From Chanodichthys erythropterus (lineage: Eukaryota; Chordata; Actinopteri; Cypriniformes; Xenocyprididae): a stretch of DNA of 64,000 nucleotides. Made by a program: the position numbers and the translations under genes. Below, piece by piece: positions 47,866-60,134 of the stretch. The DNA lies in contig NC_090234.1 of the NCBI RefSeq assembly GCF_024489055.1, positions 8,067,490 to 8,131,489 on the forward strand, written 5' to 3'. Each line of letters begins with the position of its first letter. The first letter of the stretch is position 1. The notes under the pieces are model-generated. The model saw only the letters and a program-made list of their open reading frames with translations. It was not told the origin of the DNA and did no database searches.

Positions 47866-48690
47866 AAATGGGTTGGAGCAAAGGCTGTCTCCCTCCACCC
47901 TGAAAGAGTATGTTGCCGCAATAGCCGCACATCACGATGCAGTCATCAGGTTCCTCAGAGGTGCAAGGAGGTTCAACCCTCCTCGTTCTACCTTGCTACC
48001 ATCTTGGGACCAGTCTCTGGTGGTCACGGCACTGCAGAAACCTCCCTTTGAACCTTTGCAGTCAGCTGAGTTGAAGATTTTGTCATTGAATAAAGTACTC
48101 CTGACTGCATTGGCTTCCATCAAGAGGACCTGCAAGCATTTTTGGTTGATGAATCGTGACAGAACGCAAAGCTTTAGGACCTTAGACCAGCTCTTCATCT
48201 GTTACGGAGGCCAGCAGAAGGGAAAGGCTGTCAAGCAGAAGTTAGCCCACTGGATAGTGGATATTATTGTCTTGGTATACTAATCCCATTCAGGTTGCAA
48301 GCACACTCAATTTGAAGTGTTTCTTCCTACCTTGGGTGCTGACACAAGGTGCCTCGCTTACAGATATTTGTAGAGCTGTGGGCTGGGCAACACCTAACAC
48401 ATTCGCTAGATTCTATAGCCTTCATATAGAGCCGGTATCTTCCCGTATATTCGCCCCCAGTGGCCTACGTGCGTCTATTTGCTCCAGTAGTGTTCCCCAG
48501 AAATGGTTAACCCTGTGAGTTCCTCCGTCACCCCCTGGCAGTCAGACGTAGTGGAGTATTATTGCATGCCAATGTGCATTGGCTCGTTTTGTACACTCTA
48601 AGTAGATTGGCCTCTCAAAGCAATCCCCAATTCGTCGGTCAGTTCTGACGTACGACTCTGTTCCTTCCGTAACTAGGGTTACATACATAA
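47866..48690 (+). pseudogene. Degenerate DIRS-type tyrosine recombinase
   Basis: Frame 47873-48283 contains LKEYVAAIAAHHDAVIRFLR, GARRFNPPRSTLLPSWDQSL, LTALASIKR, then TQSFRTLDQLFICYGGQQKG and AHWIVDIIV, followed by a stop. A second frame holds GASLTDICRAVGWATPNTFA and RFYSLHIEP. These match the order of blocks in DIRS-family tyrosine recombinases. The block between SIKR and RTQSFR is shortened, and the expected His-x-x-Arg segment is missing between the two frames. The terminal Tyr block remains. It is a dead retroelement. The GTAACTAGGGTTACATACAT at 48669 fits a terminal repeat of such elements. Confidence 0.72.
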
Positions 48691-49309
48691 CCAATACAAT
48701 ATATTTAGCTCTCCTCTAGAGTTTTTTTTTTTTTTGTAGCTAACTAACTAACGAGTTTATGGACATATCTTTCTTGAGGTAAATGTAACTTTAAGTGACA
48801 TTATATAGTTACATTGTATTGTATAGTTATATACTGATTGAGCAATTATATGAGACATGATTCATTTCAGTAATTTGTGATGTATCTTTCAACATATCTT
48901 CTGATGTTCATTAATGTATATTTCGTGCTGTAACTAGTAGTAAAGAGGAGATTAGATGATCGGTTCATGTGCGTTTGAGCTGCCTCTTGAACTGAGTTTC
49001 ATTTGACACATCTGACATGCTGTATTAAAGAGCCAAGCAACACTAATTGTTTGAATTTCGTAATAAAATCAACAGAATTTTAAAGTTGATTCTTTGCTTC
49101 ATATTGAATGTAACAAAGCATGCGCTACAAATGTTTAGTTTTGTTCATGCATCAACAGAAATCAGCACAGACTAAAACATTTTAGATTTAAGAAAAACTT
49201 CAAAATTCATCGATTTATGATACAAGAAATCTTTAAAAAAAAATTGTCAAAAAGTGATAATCCTAATCTGCAGCCTTTCAAGCAGAATGCTACTCTATAG
49301 CATACAGTA
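48691..49309. other. Unassigned intronic repeat debris
   Basis: AT-rich. The block at 48890-48960 (TGTATCTTTCAACATATCTT, TGATGTTCA, GTAACTAGTAGTAAAG) resembles 15940-16000, so this is a second decayed copy of the element body seen inside 14591-16357. No frame of interest. Confidence 0.45.
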
Positions 49310-49534
49310 TCAAACGCTGCAGTGAAGTCCAATAGATACATTTATAGGTAAAATCTTATCAGAATCAAACAGAGGGGTAAAGGTAGACATATAAAGGTTC
49401 TGAATTTTATCATAGAAATAATGTAGAAACTTGTCCCAGCGCTCAACTGAAAAACATATTAATAATTTAGTAGGTTTAAAAAGACTGTTAATGGTCTTCA
49501 ATATTAGTTTTGGATTATCATCATAGCTAATCAA
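49310..49534 (-). pseudogene. Fragment of a LINE open frame
   Basis: The minus-strand frame NPKLILKTINSLFKPTKLL followed by KFLHYFYDKIQNLY resembles the linker between endonuclease and reverse transcriptase of vertebrate LINE proteins (NPK..WK..N.L, then FF..KI). Only about 70 codons remain. The preceding minus-strand start context is lost. Confidence 0.55.
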
Positions 49535-49589
49535 AGTTTAGTATGCCGCTCTAGCTGCTTTAAGAAGTTCATTATACTCAGCAGGCAGA

Positions 49590-50740
49590 GTCTGTGAACA
49601 GGGCGGAACAGGCAGATTGGGTGGCCAGTGCGGAGCAGAAGACTACCACAGCAGAGCAGATGGAGCTGGTGACCACCATGGTGGAGCAGGAATCCACCAA
49701 GGCGTAGCATAAAGCCACCACTGCGGAGCAGACAGAGCTGAAGACCACTTCTGGGGAGCCGATGAGACTGGAGAACTTAAAATGGCCTCTCTGGCTTAGA
49801 CGAAACTAGCTGTAAGCTCAGTAATGGCCTCTGTGGCAATAATCGGGCAAGCAGGGTATTCCAGGTTGACCTCCGTGGTCGTGTCAGGGCAAACTGGAAA
49901 CTCGGGGACGACTTCAGTAGTTGTGTCAGGACAAACAGGAAACTCAGGGATGACCTCTGTGATCGTATTTAATGATTAAAGACAAAAATTCATTTCCCTT
50001 TTGATGGTCCTCGATGAAGATGATGTTGATTTTGTTGAGCTATTGCTCCGTACTAGTGGTTCCTCTTTCTCACCACGGATCTAGAGCCTGAGGCCACACC
50101 CACTTCAGGCCCAGAGCCAAAGCCCATGCCCACCACAGACCTTCTGCCTGTGGAGATTTCTGCCGCGGAGCTAGTGCCTGTAGCCATATTCCGCCCCCTC
50201 TGCTGGTTCCTCCCATTTGCCTGGCTCTTATTCGTCCTCCTGAGTTGCCGGCTCTCCTCTGCCCTTCGACCTGTCAGCTCCACTGTGGCTCGTTTCCCCC
50301 ACAGCTCCACCATAATCCGTCATCCCTCTGGCATCGCCGGGGTCCATCGACCCCCTGGCTCCACCGTGGACTTCCAGGTTTTTGGCTGCACCTGGGCCCT
50401 CAGTCACCTCAGTTTTACCAGGGTCCTCCATCCTCCACCTTGGTCCTCACTCCCACTGCCTCTGTCTTCTGAGCCCCCGGCTGTGCCTTGGTCCTCCAGC
50501 TCTGCCTTGGTCTCCTGCCCACCGGTCTTTATTCCCCTGGCTCCACCCTGGTAAACACCTTTAAAGGCTCCACCATGGATTGTCAGCCCTCTGGCTTTAT
50601 AGGTCTGCAGGTTCTGTTCTGGCCCCCTCTGCCAATTCCTTCGAGGTCTCTTCCTCCACCTGCTCCTCTATGGACTCTTCTTCTCCCTGCTCCTCCTTGG
50701 ACTCTTCTGCTAGGAGGTCCTTAAACCTCCTTCCCACCCA
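49590..50740. mobile_element. Remnant of proline-rich non-autonomous retroelement
   Basis: 49590-49970 has tandem GCGGAGCAG.. and GTGTCAGG.CAAAC..GAAACTC units much like the region 37180-37350 of the LTR element at 36426. 50040-50740 is CT-rich and encodes proline/tryptophan/leucine-rich frames on the plus strand (SPRLCLGPPALPWSPA, PPAPPWTLLL). Flanking LTRs were not recognised. It is decayed internal sequence of the same broad family as 27320-27860. Confidence 0.6.
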
Positions 50741-51377
50741 ATTATAGAAAGTATCTCACCCTCCAGTCACTTTGGTGTATTTTTTGTTTCTTTTGTTTTG
50801 TTTCGTAAATAAAAGTAAATTAATATACACAATGGCCATGAATATACTATAATGTTAGATAATTCTAAAAGAAATATAATGATTTAAACATTTATTATAA
50901 GCTATTTACTTGGTCAATGACACACAACACTGGACAAGAAAACAGTAATCACAAATAACAATCTTCACACTATAACAAATCTGTACAATCTGCTAAACAA
51001 GTTATTACTGTAAGTGGGTTCGGCTTCATGCAGTGCTGCAAGATCTCAAGATGACACAGACCCCACTTTATTGGTATTTTAAAGGTACAGGTTTATGTTG
51101 AACTTTATTCTTGTACATACAGATGCTGTATTAGGCAGTACATAAAGTATTAAATACAATTTTTTTAATGTTGCTACATATCTGACAGATTTTTGTATTT
51201 GACAAATATTGCATCTAATCCACTTCATCTGTGATAAAGTATGCAAACACTGTGTGTTTCACTACAGGAAGCAGAAATTGTCTGACTTCACATCTCCAAT
51301 TTTTACCCCTTCCCTGACTGCAAGCAGCAAATCCCACTGATCAGTTAAATCCAGCCGAAGTCGAACACACATATTAA
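50741..51377. other. AT-rich unassigned intronic sequence
   Basis: No exon or recognisable repeat end. A short stretch near 51290-51370 precedes the MITE. Nothing further can be supported. Confidence 0.35.
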
Positions 51378-51656
51378 AGGGTTAGTTCACCCAAAAATGA
51401 AAATTCTGTCATTAATTACTCACCCTCATGTTGGTCCACACCCGTAAGATCTTTGTTCATCTCCGAAACACAAATTAAGATATTTTTGATGAAATCCGTG
51501 AGGTACATAACTTGCCCATAGACAGCAATTTAACCACCATGAAGCAATTTAATTGCAATTTAACCACAATGATAGCAATGCTGTCCTTAGACAGCAATTA
51601 ACGACATGAGGGTGAGTAATTAATGACAGAATTTTCATTTTTGCATGAACTAACCC
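51378..51656. mobile_element. MITE with GGTTAGTTCACCC ends, TTA target repeat
   Basis: The left arm AAGGGTTAGTTCACCCAAAA, then GAAAATTCTGTCATTAATTA and CTCACCCTCATG, is mirrored at the right (CATGAGGGTGAGTAATTAAT ... GAACTAACCCTT) as arms of about 55 bp. TTA occurs on both outer sides (51375-51377 and 51657-51659), which would fit a Harbinger-like 3-bp duplication. Non-coding, about 280 bp. Diverged relatives lie at 2026, 13636 and 57702. Confidence 0.82.
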
Positions 51657-51780
51657 TTTTAACACTGTCAGGTACACATAGATCACACCCTACTCAGTTA
51701 TATCCAGTTCAATACTGCCACCAACTGGCACAGTTGAAAACTTTGTACACCAACCCTATCCGGAGAGCCAAATCCCTTAT

Positions 51781-51875
51781 AGCAGAGGTCTTCAACCCTG
51801 CTCCTGGATACCCACTGTCCTGCAGCACCAACCCTAATCAAACACGTCTGAACCAGCAAATGTTCAGGGGCTGTA
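51781..51875 (+). repeat. Half of a common hairpin repeat
   Basis: CAGAGGTCTTCAACCCTGCT followed by CTGTCCTGCAGCACCAACC and AAACACGTCTGAACCAGC matches one arm of the palindromic MITE type at 40281-40446. The other arm is absent. Confidence 0.6.
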
Positions 51876-53004
51876 TTCATAAATTATTTTATCTTACCAG
51901 TAGGGGTCCTTCTAAGAGTCCTAGCAAGGAGTTTTAGCTTAGAACCTATTCACAACTATTCACAAGTTTTGCTAAGGAACTCTTAAAATAAGAGTAAGGC
52001 AGAGTTGACCTCATTGCTATGGATGATGTCATTGAGCATGCTCTTTTAAATCACACACAGGCTGGTAGAGAAGCAAAGCAGTCAGACAATGGTAAGGAGA
52101 AATATATAAAGATAGAAGTATATAACTATATGATATACAAACACTATTGTATCATGCTCTTAAAAATGAAGCAATGAAGCTGAATTTATATGCAGACTAA
52201 AAGGTGTTTAAAAAATCCAAATGTGAAGCATAATACATGACATGAGCAAAGAAACTGCACAAAGACCATGAATACAAACAAAAGACAATAGTAAACAATG
52301 TAGAATAAATAGGAGCAATGTTAGGATTTCCACATTAGGAACAGATTTTAGCCTTAAGGCTTTTGTTGTTGTTGCTGTTGTTGTAGTTTTTTTTTTTTTT
52401 TTTGTGAATATATACCCAGGACTTAAAAATTGCAGGCAGATGTGTAAAAGGATAGTGTAAAAAAGTACCCGATTGACCTACTACTGGTGAGATTCTGAAG
52501 TGCACAATCACTAGACACTTTACTAGCCCATGAGGCCATGGGAGAGGATTTGTGAATGGCTGTGAAGAGATGCAACTTACCTTGGTGGTCATGTGACAGT
52601 AACAACAATGTGGATGTAGTACGTCCAAAATTCAGTCATACTACACACATGCATACTATAAAGAATGTATTTTTTAGAATACTTGTGAAGCAAGTTTCAA
52701 ACCAAATGTAGTACCTACTACACAGTATGCAGTTTTGGACACAGCATAAGTCTCCGGGAGCAGGAATGAAGGCGTATGCCTTACAGTATTTAAGAAACAG
52801 CTAAAATATTTTTTTTCCATGAGCACTTAAATGCCTCCTGCCATGGTACTGTTCTAGACAAGTTATTCATTAAGAATAATCTCTTTGTTGTAAATGCGTA
52901 AATATGGAATTGCAAATAAAACACAGATACTTTCCAAGTGGTAGATTAGATCATTAAAGACAAAGTTAAAGATGATTTGAATAAAAAAGCAGAGTAAATA
53001 TGTG
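51876..53004. other. Unassigned intronic sequence before the Gypsy element
   Basis: A GTATTCATAAATTATTTTATC start at about 51873 and ACTATTCACAACTATTCACAA motifs hint at another decayed DNA element. 52620-52750 contains mirrored ACTACACACATGCATACTAT / ACTACACAGTATGCAGT-like motifs. No coding evidence. Confidence 0.35.
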
Positions 53005-53009
53005 ATTGT

Positions 53010-53505
53010 TGTCACGGTTCGCAGATGCATTGTTTCCTTCTTGTCGCGTGCTCTGTGTTATGACCGCAGTGGGTGTGTTTGTGTTTGTGTGCGAGTGTGT
53101 TTGTGGGTGTGCCCAGGCCACGTGGGTGATCAGTGGACCCAGCTGCCACTCATCACTCTCCCCACCTGCTGCTCATCACCTCAGTCTTTTTATACTCACC
53201 TCGTTCATCTCTCCTTTGTCAGATCGTTGTTTGGTGTCCTGTTCGTGGTTGTCTTGTCTGTTCCTGACCGGAGTCCCAGTTGTTCGTCGTCTATCTGTGG
53301 ATTACTGTCTTCGTGCCTTGTCTACTGTCTGGAACCTGGAATCATCTCACCGCCACTCTTCAGTCACCACGTCACGTCACCAGCCGACCATCTCAGTCCC
53401 TGCGCCACCTGAAGCCTGCCCGTTTTCATTGACTGTGTTTCTGTTACTGCTTGTTGTTGAATAAACGACGTTACTTGCATTTGCTTCCTGTAGTCAATCA
53501 TGACA
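53010..53505 (+). repeat. 5' LTR of the Gypsy element
   Basis: 496 bp, starting TGTCACGGTTCGCAGATGC and ending TAGTCAATCATGACA. It contains a GT-rich stretch (53073-53105) and ends downstream of an AATAAA (53460-53465). The 152-codon and 136-codon frames within it are non-coding LTR sequence. The gag start codon (53500) overlaps its last bases. Confidence 0.93.
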
Positions 53506-54827
53506 GAACGATCTGACCAAGGAGCGGAAGCAGCAAGCACTCAGCAGTCTTCACTGGAGGATTTCGTCAACAGCAGCATTCGTCGAATGGAGTCACAGGA
53601 GAGAAATCTCAACGAGACGGGAGGAGCCGTGCAGGCTCTCGTGGCGCAGGTATCCGAGCTCACCCAGCAAGTCCAGCTGCTTCGTGTTCCCGCTGCGCCG
53701 CCCACACCGGCCGTTTCCCCACCCACACCAGCGAGCGTCGCCGCTTCGGAGCCTCGTCTTCCAGTACCTGAAGCTTATTCAGGTGAACCAGGATATTGTA
53801 GAGCTTTTCTGACACATTGTACCATGCACTTTGCGCTGCAGCCCCGCACTTTCAGCACCGAACAAAGCAGAGTGGCTTTTGTACTGACGCTTCTGACGGG
53901 GAAGGCGTCGCTCTGGGGAACGGCGGTGTGGGAGAACCAAGACCCCTGCTGTACCTCGTTCCAGTCACTCTCCGCAGAAATGAAGAGAGTGTTCGACCGC
54001 TAAGTCGCAGGGAGAGAAGCCGCCAGGCAGTTGGCGGAACTACGCCAAGGAGAGAAGTCGGTGTCTGATTATTCCATCGAATTTCGTACATTGGCGGCAG
54101 AGTGTCACTGGAACGAGGAGGCGCAGTGGGACATGTTCCTGCATGGGTTGGCTGACCGTGTTCAAAGGGAGATCTACGCGCTGGACCTCCCCACCACGTT
54201 TAATGGTCTCGTCGACCTGGCGCTCCGGGTGGATGCTCGGCTGACCAGGGCCGAGCGGAGAAGTCCAGTCCACAGGAGTGAGGAAATCCGGAGGTCCAGC
54301 GGCTGGGACACGGTCAGTCCTATTCAAGATCATAAGCCCATGCAGGTAGGTCGAGCTCGGCTTTCCCGGGAGGAGCGGGAGAGGCGGAGGTCCCAAGGAC
54401 TTTGTTTATATTGTGGCAAGGCGGGACATTTCGCTTACAACTGCCCGTTAAAAGGGGCAAGCCCGGCAGTAAGTTTGAGGCTACTGTCGGGTGGGATCTT
54501 CGCTGGAAAGTCCTCAACCACATCCACCCTCCTCCCGGTGAGATTGGGATGGTCACATCACCTTCACAACTGCAACGCACTTCTGGATTCCGGGGCAGAG
54601 GGTAACTTCATGGACCAATCTTTCGCCACCAAGTTCCACATTCCTTTCAGACCACTCACCGACAGAATCGCTGTTCACGCACTCAATGGACAGAGTCTTC
54701 CCACCATTTCTCACATCACTGAAGATATCACCCTGATCACCGCTGGCAACCATTCTGAACAGATTAAATTTTTTATTTTTGACTCCCCTCACACCCCCGT
54801 CGTCCTTGGTCATCCTTGGTTCACCAG
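53500..54827 (+). pseudogene. Gypsy gag-protease part, one in-frame stop
   Basis: The frame starts at 53500 (MTERSDQGAEAASTQQSS). It contains a capsid-like segment (AYSGEPGYCRAFLTHC, FVLTLLTGKASLWG), a TAA at 54001-54003 exactly in frame, then continues in the same frame (LAELRQGEKSVSDYS, EAQWDMFLHG) to a CCHC knuckle CLYCGKAGHFAYNC (about 54403) and a retropepsin active site LLDSGAEGNF (about 54580). It is cut at 54827 by the hAT insertion just after the GHPWF residues. Only one nonsense change separates gag from an open frame. Confidence 0.9.
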
Positions 54828-55733
54828 CAGAGGTGTCAAGTAACGAAGTACAAATACTTCGTTACCTTACTTAAGTAGAAATTTCGGGTATCTATACTTT
54901 ACTGGAGTAATTATTTTTCAGACGACTTTTTACTTCTACTCCTTACATTTTCACGCAATTATCTGTACTTTCTACTCCTTAGATTTTAAAAATAGCCTCG
55001 TTACTCCTATTTCATTTCGGCTTGTTTTCATTCCGGCTTGGAAAAAAAAACTATCCAGATAAATCGCGCCATCTGGATAGAGTGAATTTGATTGTGGTTG
55101 GATGAGAATAAACATATACAATTCTGACACCCTATTGGGTTGTACGTGATCCAGCGCACCTGCACGTCACAAATCACGTCATATCACAAATCCCATCACA
55201 CTCCAGCAAGGACGACAGTGCTGGGGGTCGTTACTCGAAAAAGATTATTTCTTAAAAGTTATTATTTCTCTACTACTGGCTCAATTAGTCTATCAAACGG
55301 GTGCTTTCTCTTCGTCCTCTGCAAATTAAGCTTAGCGTATAGCCTACACCGGTTTTTAAACTTTTTTTTAGCGCGACCCTTTTTATTTATGTGACCCATA
55401 GTCATATACAACCATGTAGCTAAACAAGCCAAAACGAAACTGAAGGTAAACCTGCGTTGCTCTCATGGTGTTATACCTCTCTCTTTCGGTGAAGTGGAGC
55501 AGTGCTCTTGCTGAATGGCACGGATTGCACTATGGACTATTGTTCCTTTTATATGTGTTTTTTTTTTTTTTAACTGTATTTTATTTTTTATAACGAACAA
55601 GCTGCGATGTCACGTTTCCAGTGCTTTGTTGTGTGTGCGTGAGGCGCGGGCGCGATCAAACAGCTGTCTTTGCAGGGGACTTGCCTCATCGTCATGGCAA
55701 CGGTTCGTGGCCAGGTCAGATTACGTCAGGCCC

Positions 55734-55857
55734 TGCGTTCCATTCGGAGGGGCTCATCCCTATGCCCTAATCCCTTCAAAGTGTTTACCCTCCAGAGTGA
55801 GAGCTTCGAAGGGATGAAGGGTGTAGAGGTCAAATTACTCCTTTTTTTGGAACGCAC
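55734..55857. repeat. GCGTTCC/GGAACGC-ended repeat and its partner near 59567
   Basis: TGCGTTCCATTCGGAGGGG at 55734 and TTTGGAACGCAC at 55846 are mirrored ends. A second mirrored end TTTGGAACGCACCG lies at about 59557, with CGAAGGG / CCCTTCG motifs between. Either a short 120-bp element lies here, or one element spans 55734-59567 and was split by the inner hAT. The sequence does not decide. Confidence 0.5.
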
Positions 55858-56893
55858 TAGTGATGTGTCGTTCTTGAACGATTCGTTCATTTTGAACGAA
55901 TCTTTAATGTGACTCGGGAAGAACGAGTCGTCTCGGGGGGTGATTCGTTCAGTCGCGCATGTGCAATATTCTACAGGTTCTGTACTGCTAGTAGTAGTTC
56001 ACCTGATGATGCAGTTGATTAGTTCATTTCATGAGTCTTTCGGGTTTTGAGTCGTTCCTTAATCACGTGACACACCCATACGCTACCAATGCATTCTGAG
56101 CCGGAAAGAGAATTGATTAGTTCTTTTTATGAGTCTTTCGGGTTTTTGAGTCCTTCCTTAATCACGTGACAGACCCATACGCTATGCTGTGTGACCCAAG
56201 CACATTATTAGTAAATAACGTTAACTCTCCAGTTTTGTTTGAGTTTGTGTTACAACTGTTAAAGCTGAAGTTATCATAACCTTGATGTCTAACTGAAACT
56301 AACATTAATAATTCAAATTCAAAATGTTATTTGCTTTTAATTTATGTCATTATGTCCTTTTTGAGCAATCTTCTTATACATATATTAGACCAATATGTCA
56401 AGTCTGACTAGGAAAAGCAATTATTATAACAGCAAACTCAAAATTGGAGTAAAAATGAACAAACTAGGCTATAAATACTTTGTATTGTAGGCTTGGATTA
56501 TTATATTATTATATAGCCTAGTGTTTATTTACAGATAGACAGTCAAAAAAGATAAATTAATCAATACTTTATTTATAACAGGGCTTTATTTATTTATGAT
56601 AACACACCACAGATCCTCAAGAAACAGTAACACAAACATGACAGAAATGTCATAAATAGTGTATGGGTCTGTCACGTGTTTAAGGAACGACTCAAAAACC
56701 CGAAAGACTCATGAGATGAACTAATCAATTCTCTTTCCCGCTCAGACTGCATTGGTTTAGCATGGGACTGCCTGTCACGTCATTAAGGAATGACTTAAAC
56801 CCGAAGACTTGTCAGACAAGAGGTGAGGTGAGACCCAGGTAAAGAATGAATTAATCATTTCTGAATCTTATAGCATTGTAGTTTTGTATTGTT

Positions 56894-58872
56894 CAGGGTT
56901 CCCACGCTTCTTGAAAGTACTTGAAAGTACTTGGATTTCAGACACATGAATTCAAGGCCTGGAAAGTACTTGAAAACAATATTGGTCCTTGACAGTGCTT
57001 GAATTAAATTTGAAATAAATTTTGTGAAAATTTATTATAAGATACCCCTCTTAGTCCTAGTATATTTGTTTTGGAATATTATTTTACAATCAATTTCCGA
57101 GTGTTTTCCATTGCGGTATTTCCCCTTGCTTGTTATTCGGCGGGGTTTGGACATTTGAGCTGTGACACTTGCTGTGTCCGAAATGAACATTCTTATAGGG
57201 ATGTGCGATTTTGATCGTGGACGATTAAAAGGTCTCCACGATCTGCTTTTGAAGAAATATTGTTGTATCGTGCTATATCGCTTTCTGTCAGTTGCAGTCC
57301 TGGCGCCTCTGTCTCAACATACTGTGTAGTATACAAAGCGACATACATTCACATCACATGTTAACACAGCGGTAGAGTTATACTCACGGAACACTGCAGT
57401 TATTTACAATCACAAAAGTTTATTATTTTCATGCGTTTTAAAGCCTTGCCGGTTAAACACTTGTGCTCGTCTAACACAGGTTTTTCTGAGCCGAAGCGCG
57501 CGCACTCTAAAACCTTGTCAGACACTGCATTTGCTGGACAAAGTTATCATTCGCATCTTATTCTACTAATACTGTCAATATACACAAGGTTTACACCATC
57601 GGTTAAGTGTAAAGTTAAACAATTGAGAGAAAATCGAATCTGTGTCAATATGCGCGCAAGAGCCTTAAAGGGACAGACAACAAATGCTGCGACTTGTCCT
57701 TAAAGGGATAGTTCAACCAAAAATGAAATTCTGTCACTCTAAAGTTGATCCAAACCTGTATTAATTTGTCTTGTGCTGAACACAAAAGAGCATATTTTGA
57801 AGAACATGGGTAACCAAACATTTGCTAGTACCCACTGACATCCATAATATTTTCTATAGAACTCACTGGGGACCAGCTGTTTGCTTACCCACATTCATCA
57901 AAAAAAAAATTGTATGTTCAACATAAGAAATGTATTTGGGTTTTAAATAACTCTTACGGTGAGTAAATAATGACAGAATTTCCTTTATTTTTTTTTTTTT
58001 TTCAATTTCTTTTCAATTTCAATTTTTTTTTCAATTTCAATTACAGTAGGTTTAACAAGAAACTCATAAGAATTGTGATATATAAATTACAATTCTGATT
58101 TTTTTTTTCTCAGAATTGCAAGCTTATATATGATGTTTTATTAACAAAGTTCGGGAGGAGCAAGTTCATATAATTAACCTAATTAGCACAGGTGGAGAGC
58201 ATTCAGTTAATCAACTCAACCATTGTCAAGAGGTATAAATTCAGCAGACTTACCTCTGTTCATCTGAGAGTTTATCAGCTTCCCTCCTCCACTCCATCTC
58301 CTCACTTATAGTTCTATCTACTTTTACCACACCGGGGGGAGTACTCTGGGTTTGGGCCAAAATTTCGAGCTTGGAGCCCTCTCCCCGGACAGCACGCCAA
58401 ATACGCATAACTTTACTGTATTTAATTATATGGATATGTGAACTATAATATATTGTATATATTCTGACTTTAAGCCACAATTACAATCCATATAATCCTT
58501 TTTTTTTTTCACTCAATTGCAAAATGTATTTTTATAATATTCTCTCTATATTATAATGTTTTTACTGAAGTAATGATAATTAAAAAATGAAAACCAAAAC
58601 TAGTATGGAATAATTGTTAAGATTAGGGATAAGAAAGCTGCAAACAGTTTTAATATATTTCCAAAATTAATATACAAATGATTCTGTTCCTCTTCCGGGT
58701 TAAAATGGATGCAAATGCAATTGGATGATTAAAATGTTAAGTATTGTAGAGGTCTTTCATGACGCTCCATATGTAATGTGCATTTGATAGGTGCTTGATA
58801 TAAAATAAACGGTGCTTGAAAAAGTCCTTGAAAGTCCTTGAATCTGGTGTTCATGAAAGAGTGGGAACCCTG
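56894..58872. mobile_element. Element with CAGGGTTCCCAC ends nested in the inner hAT
   Basis: CAGGGTTCCCACGCTTCTTG on the left and AAGAGTGGGAACCCTG on the right are inverted repeats; CTTGAAAGTACTTG / AAAGTCCTTGAATC motifs recur inside both ends. ATTGTT directly repeats at both borders (56888-56893 and 58873-58878). About 1.98 kb without transposase. Inside are a GATGTGCGATTTTGATCG stretch (57205), a MITE copy (57702) and a stretch at 58130-58420 I cannot classify. Confidence 0.8.
57702..57995. mobile_element. Diverged GTTCACCC-family MITE, innermost level
   Basis: Starts AAAGGGATAGTTCAACCAAA, then AATGAAATTCTGTCACTC, and ends GGTGAGTAAATAATGACAGAATTTCC, the expected mirrored right arm. The outermost right end is lost in a T-rich tract. 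It belongs to the same broad family as 51378-51656, but is clearly older. Confidence 0.7.
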
Positions 58873-60134
58873 ATTGTTTGTAGTGGGATCAACGTTTGCA
58901 TAAGTAGTAGATGTGTTGGGGAAGTAACACATAACATTTTAATTACATTTTGCTAAAATGAACGAAATGACTCGAAAAAAGATTCGTTCATTTTGTTGAA
59001 CGGGATTCAAAAGTCCGAGTCAGTAAAATGATCCGAACTTCGCATCACTAGAACGCACTTCTGCGTCATCTTAACGTGACAATCAAGGAGGATAGATTGC
59101 GCAAGTTGCGCCCTTTGTTTAACGTTAGTTTATTTTTTATTTTTTGGTTTATCGCACCATAATGTATATTGTGTCTATGTATTTGAAACATTTGAATGGA
59201 CTGATAAAGGGAGCTGTAAAGTATTTTTGTTGAAGTACAATGTCGTTTTGACCATAATAATGTACTAAATCTAACTCGTATAAATATTACAGTAGTGTAG
59301 AAAAATACTATACATACATTTATAGTTAAAATCGAACTCCGAGCCTCCTGTAACCATTCTGTGAAGACAAACAACTTCACTGTGCAAAGGATCATGGGGG
59401 TCCGAAGTGTCCATCAGTTATACCCTTCGAAATCCTTCATTCCGAAGGGCCCTTTAAAGTGGCCAGTTTTGAACACTTCGGTTTGGAACGACCCTTCAAT
59501 ATGGCGGCCATGATTGTTTTCACTCCGAAGTGCCCTTCGGAGGGCGATATATCCCATTTGGAACGCACCGAGAGTTTGTTGCCGTTTGTTGGATGCTCAG
59601 ATGACCAAACAAACGCCGATTAAACATGTTCAGTCTGGTAAAAACAGACTCCAGCCAACGCCAACACCTATCCAACAAGCTCCAACAGACTAATTTGTTG
59701 GCATTTGTCGGTGCGGTGTGAACTGAAACAGCTGAAAACTTTGGCGGGTGTTAATGTCAAGCCCTGATTGTTACTAAGCCTGCCCTGGGTACACCAAAAC
59801 TACCCACATTTTTCTTGTCCGCTGCCCTCACAGATTTCTGCAGTTAAGCTTGGATGTACATTTACATTCCAATAAAGGTTATTGATGACATTTTGAGGAG
59901 GTGGAGTGCACAATAGACCCCTGTGGCGCGGCCTAAGCTTTTGTCCTTAATGGCATTTTTTCCCCTTACATTACTTTTACTTTTATACTTTAAGTAGTTT
60001 TGAAACCAGTACTTTTACACTTTTACTTGAGTAAAAAGCTTGAGTTGATACTTCAACTTCTACAGAAGTATTTTTAAACCCTAGTATCTATACTTCTACT
60101 TGAGTATTGAATGTGAATACTTTTGACACCAGTG

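Larger units (their letters stand above)
55858..59050. mobile_element. Inner hAT element, 8-bp TSD GAACGCAC
   Basis: TAGTGATGTGTCGTTC on the left and GCATCACTA on the right are inverted ends. A perfect duplication GAACGCAC lies at 55850-55857 and 59051-59058. Subterminal AACGATTCGTTCATTTT and AAAAGATTCGTTCATTTTG motifs recur. Motifs such as GAGTCTTTCGGGTTTT are duplicated at about 56033 and 56132 and inverted near 56695. No transposase frame. It contains the 56894-58872 element. Confidence 0.92.
54828..60134. mobile_element. hAT composite element (outer), 8-bp TSD TTCACCAG
   Basis: The ends CAGAGGTGTCAAGTAAC and GTTACTT-like/TACTTTTGACACCAGTG are imperfect inverted repeats, with TACTTCTACT / AAGTAGAA-rich subterminal sequence. 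A perfect 8-bp direct repeat TTCACCAG lies at 54820-54827 and 60135-60142. The Gypsy reading frame runs into the first copy and out of the second, so the site is exact. No transposase frame is left. The 5.3 kb consists largely of nested passengers (55858-59050 and those within it). Confidence 0.92.

Noticed and set aside
53006..53464. Open frames of 136-152 codons with Cys/Ser/Leu-rich products, repeated at about 62562-63006
   Set aside because: They lie inside the Gypsy LTRs; the repeated identical frames come from LTR identity, not from a gene.
55140..55912. Frames inside the outer hAT as a possible transposase
   Set aside because: No hAT dimerisation or catalytic motif; short frames with no similarity that I can recognise.
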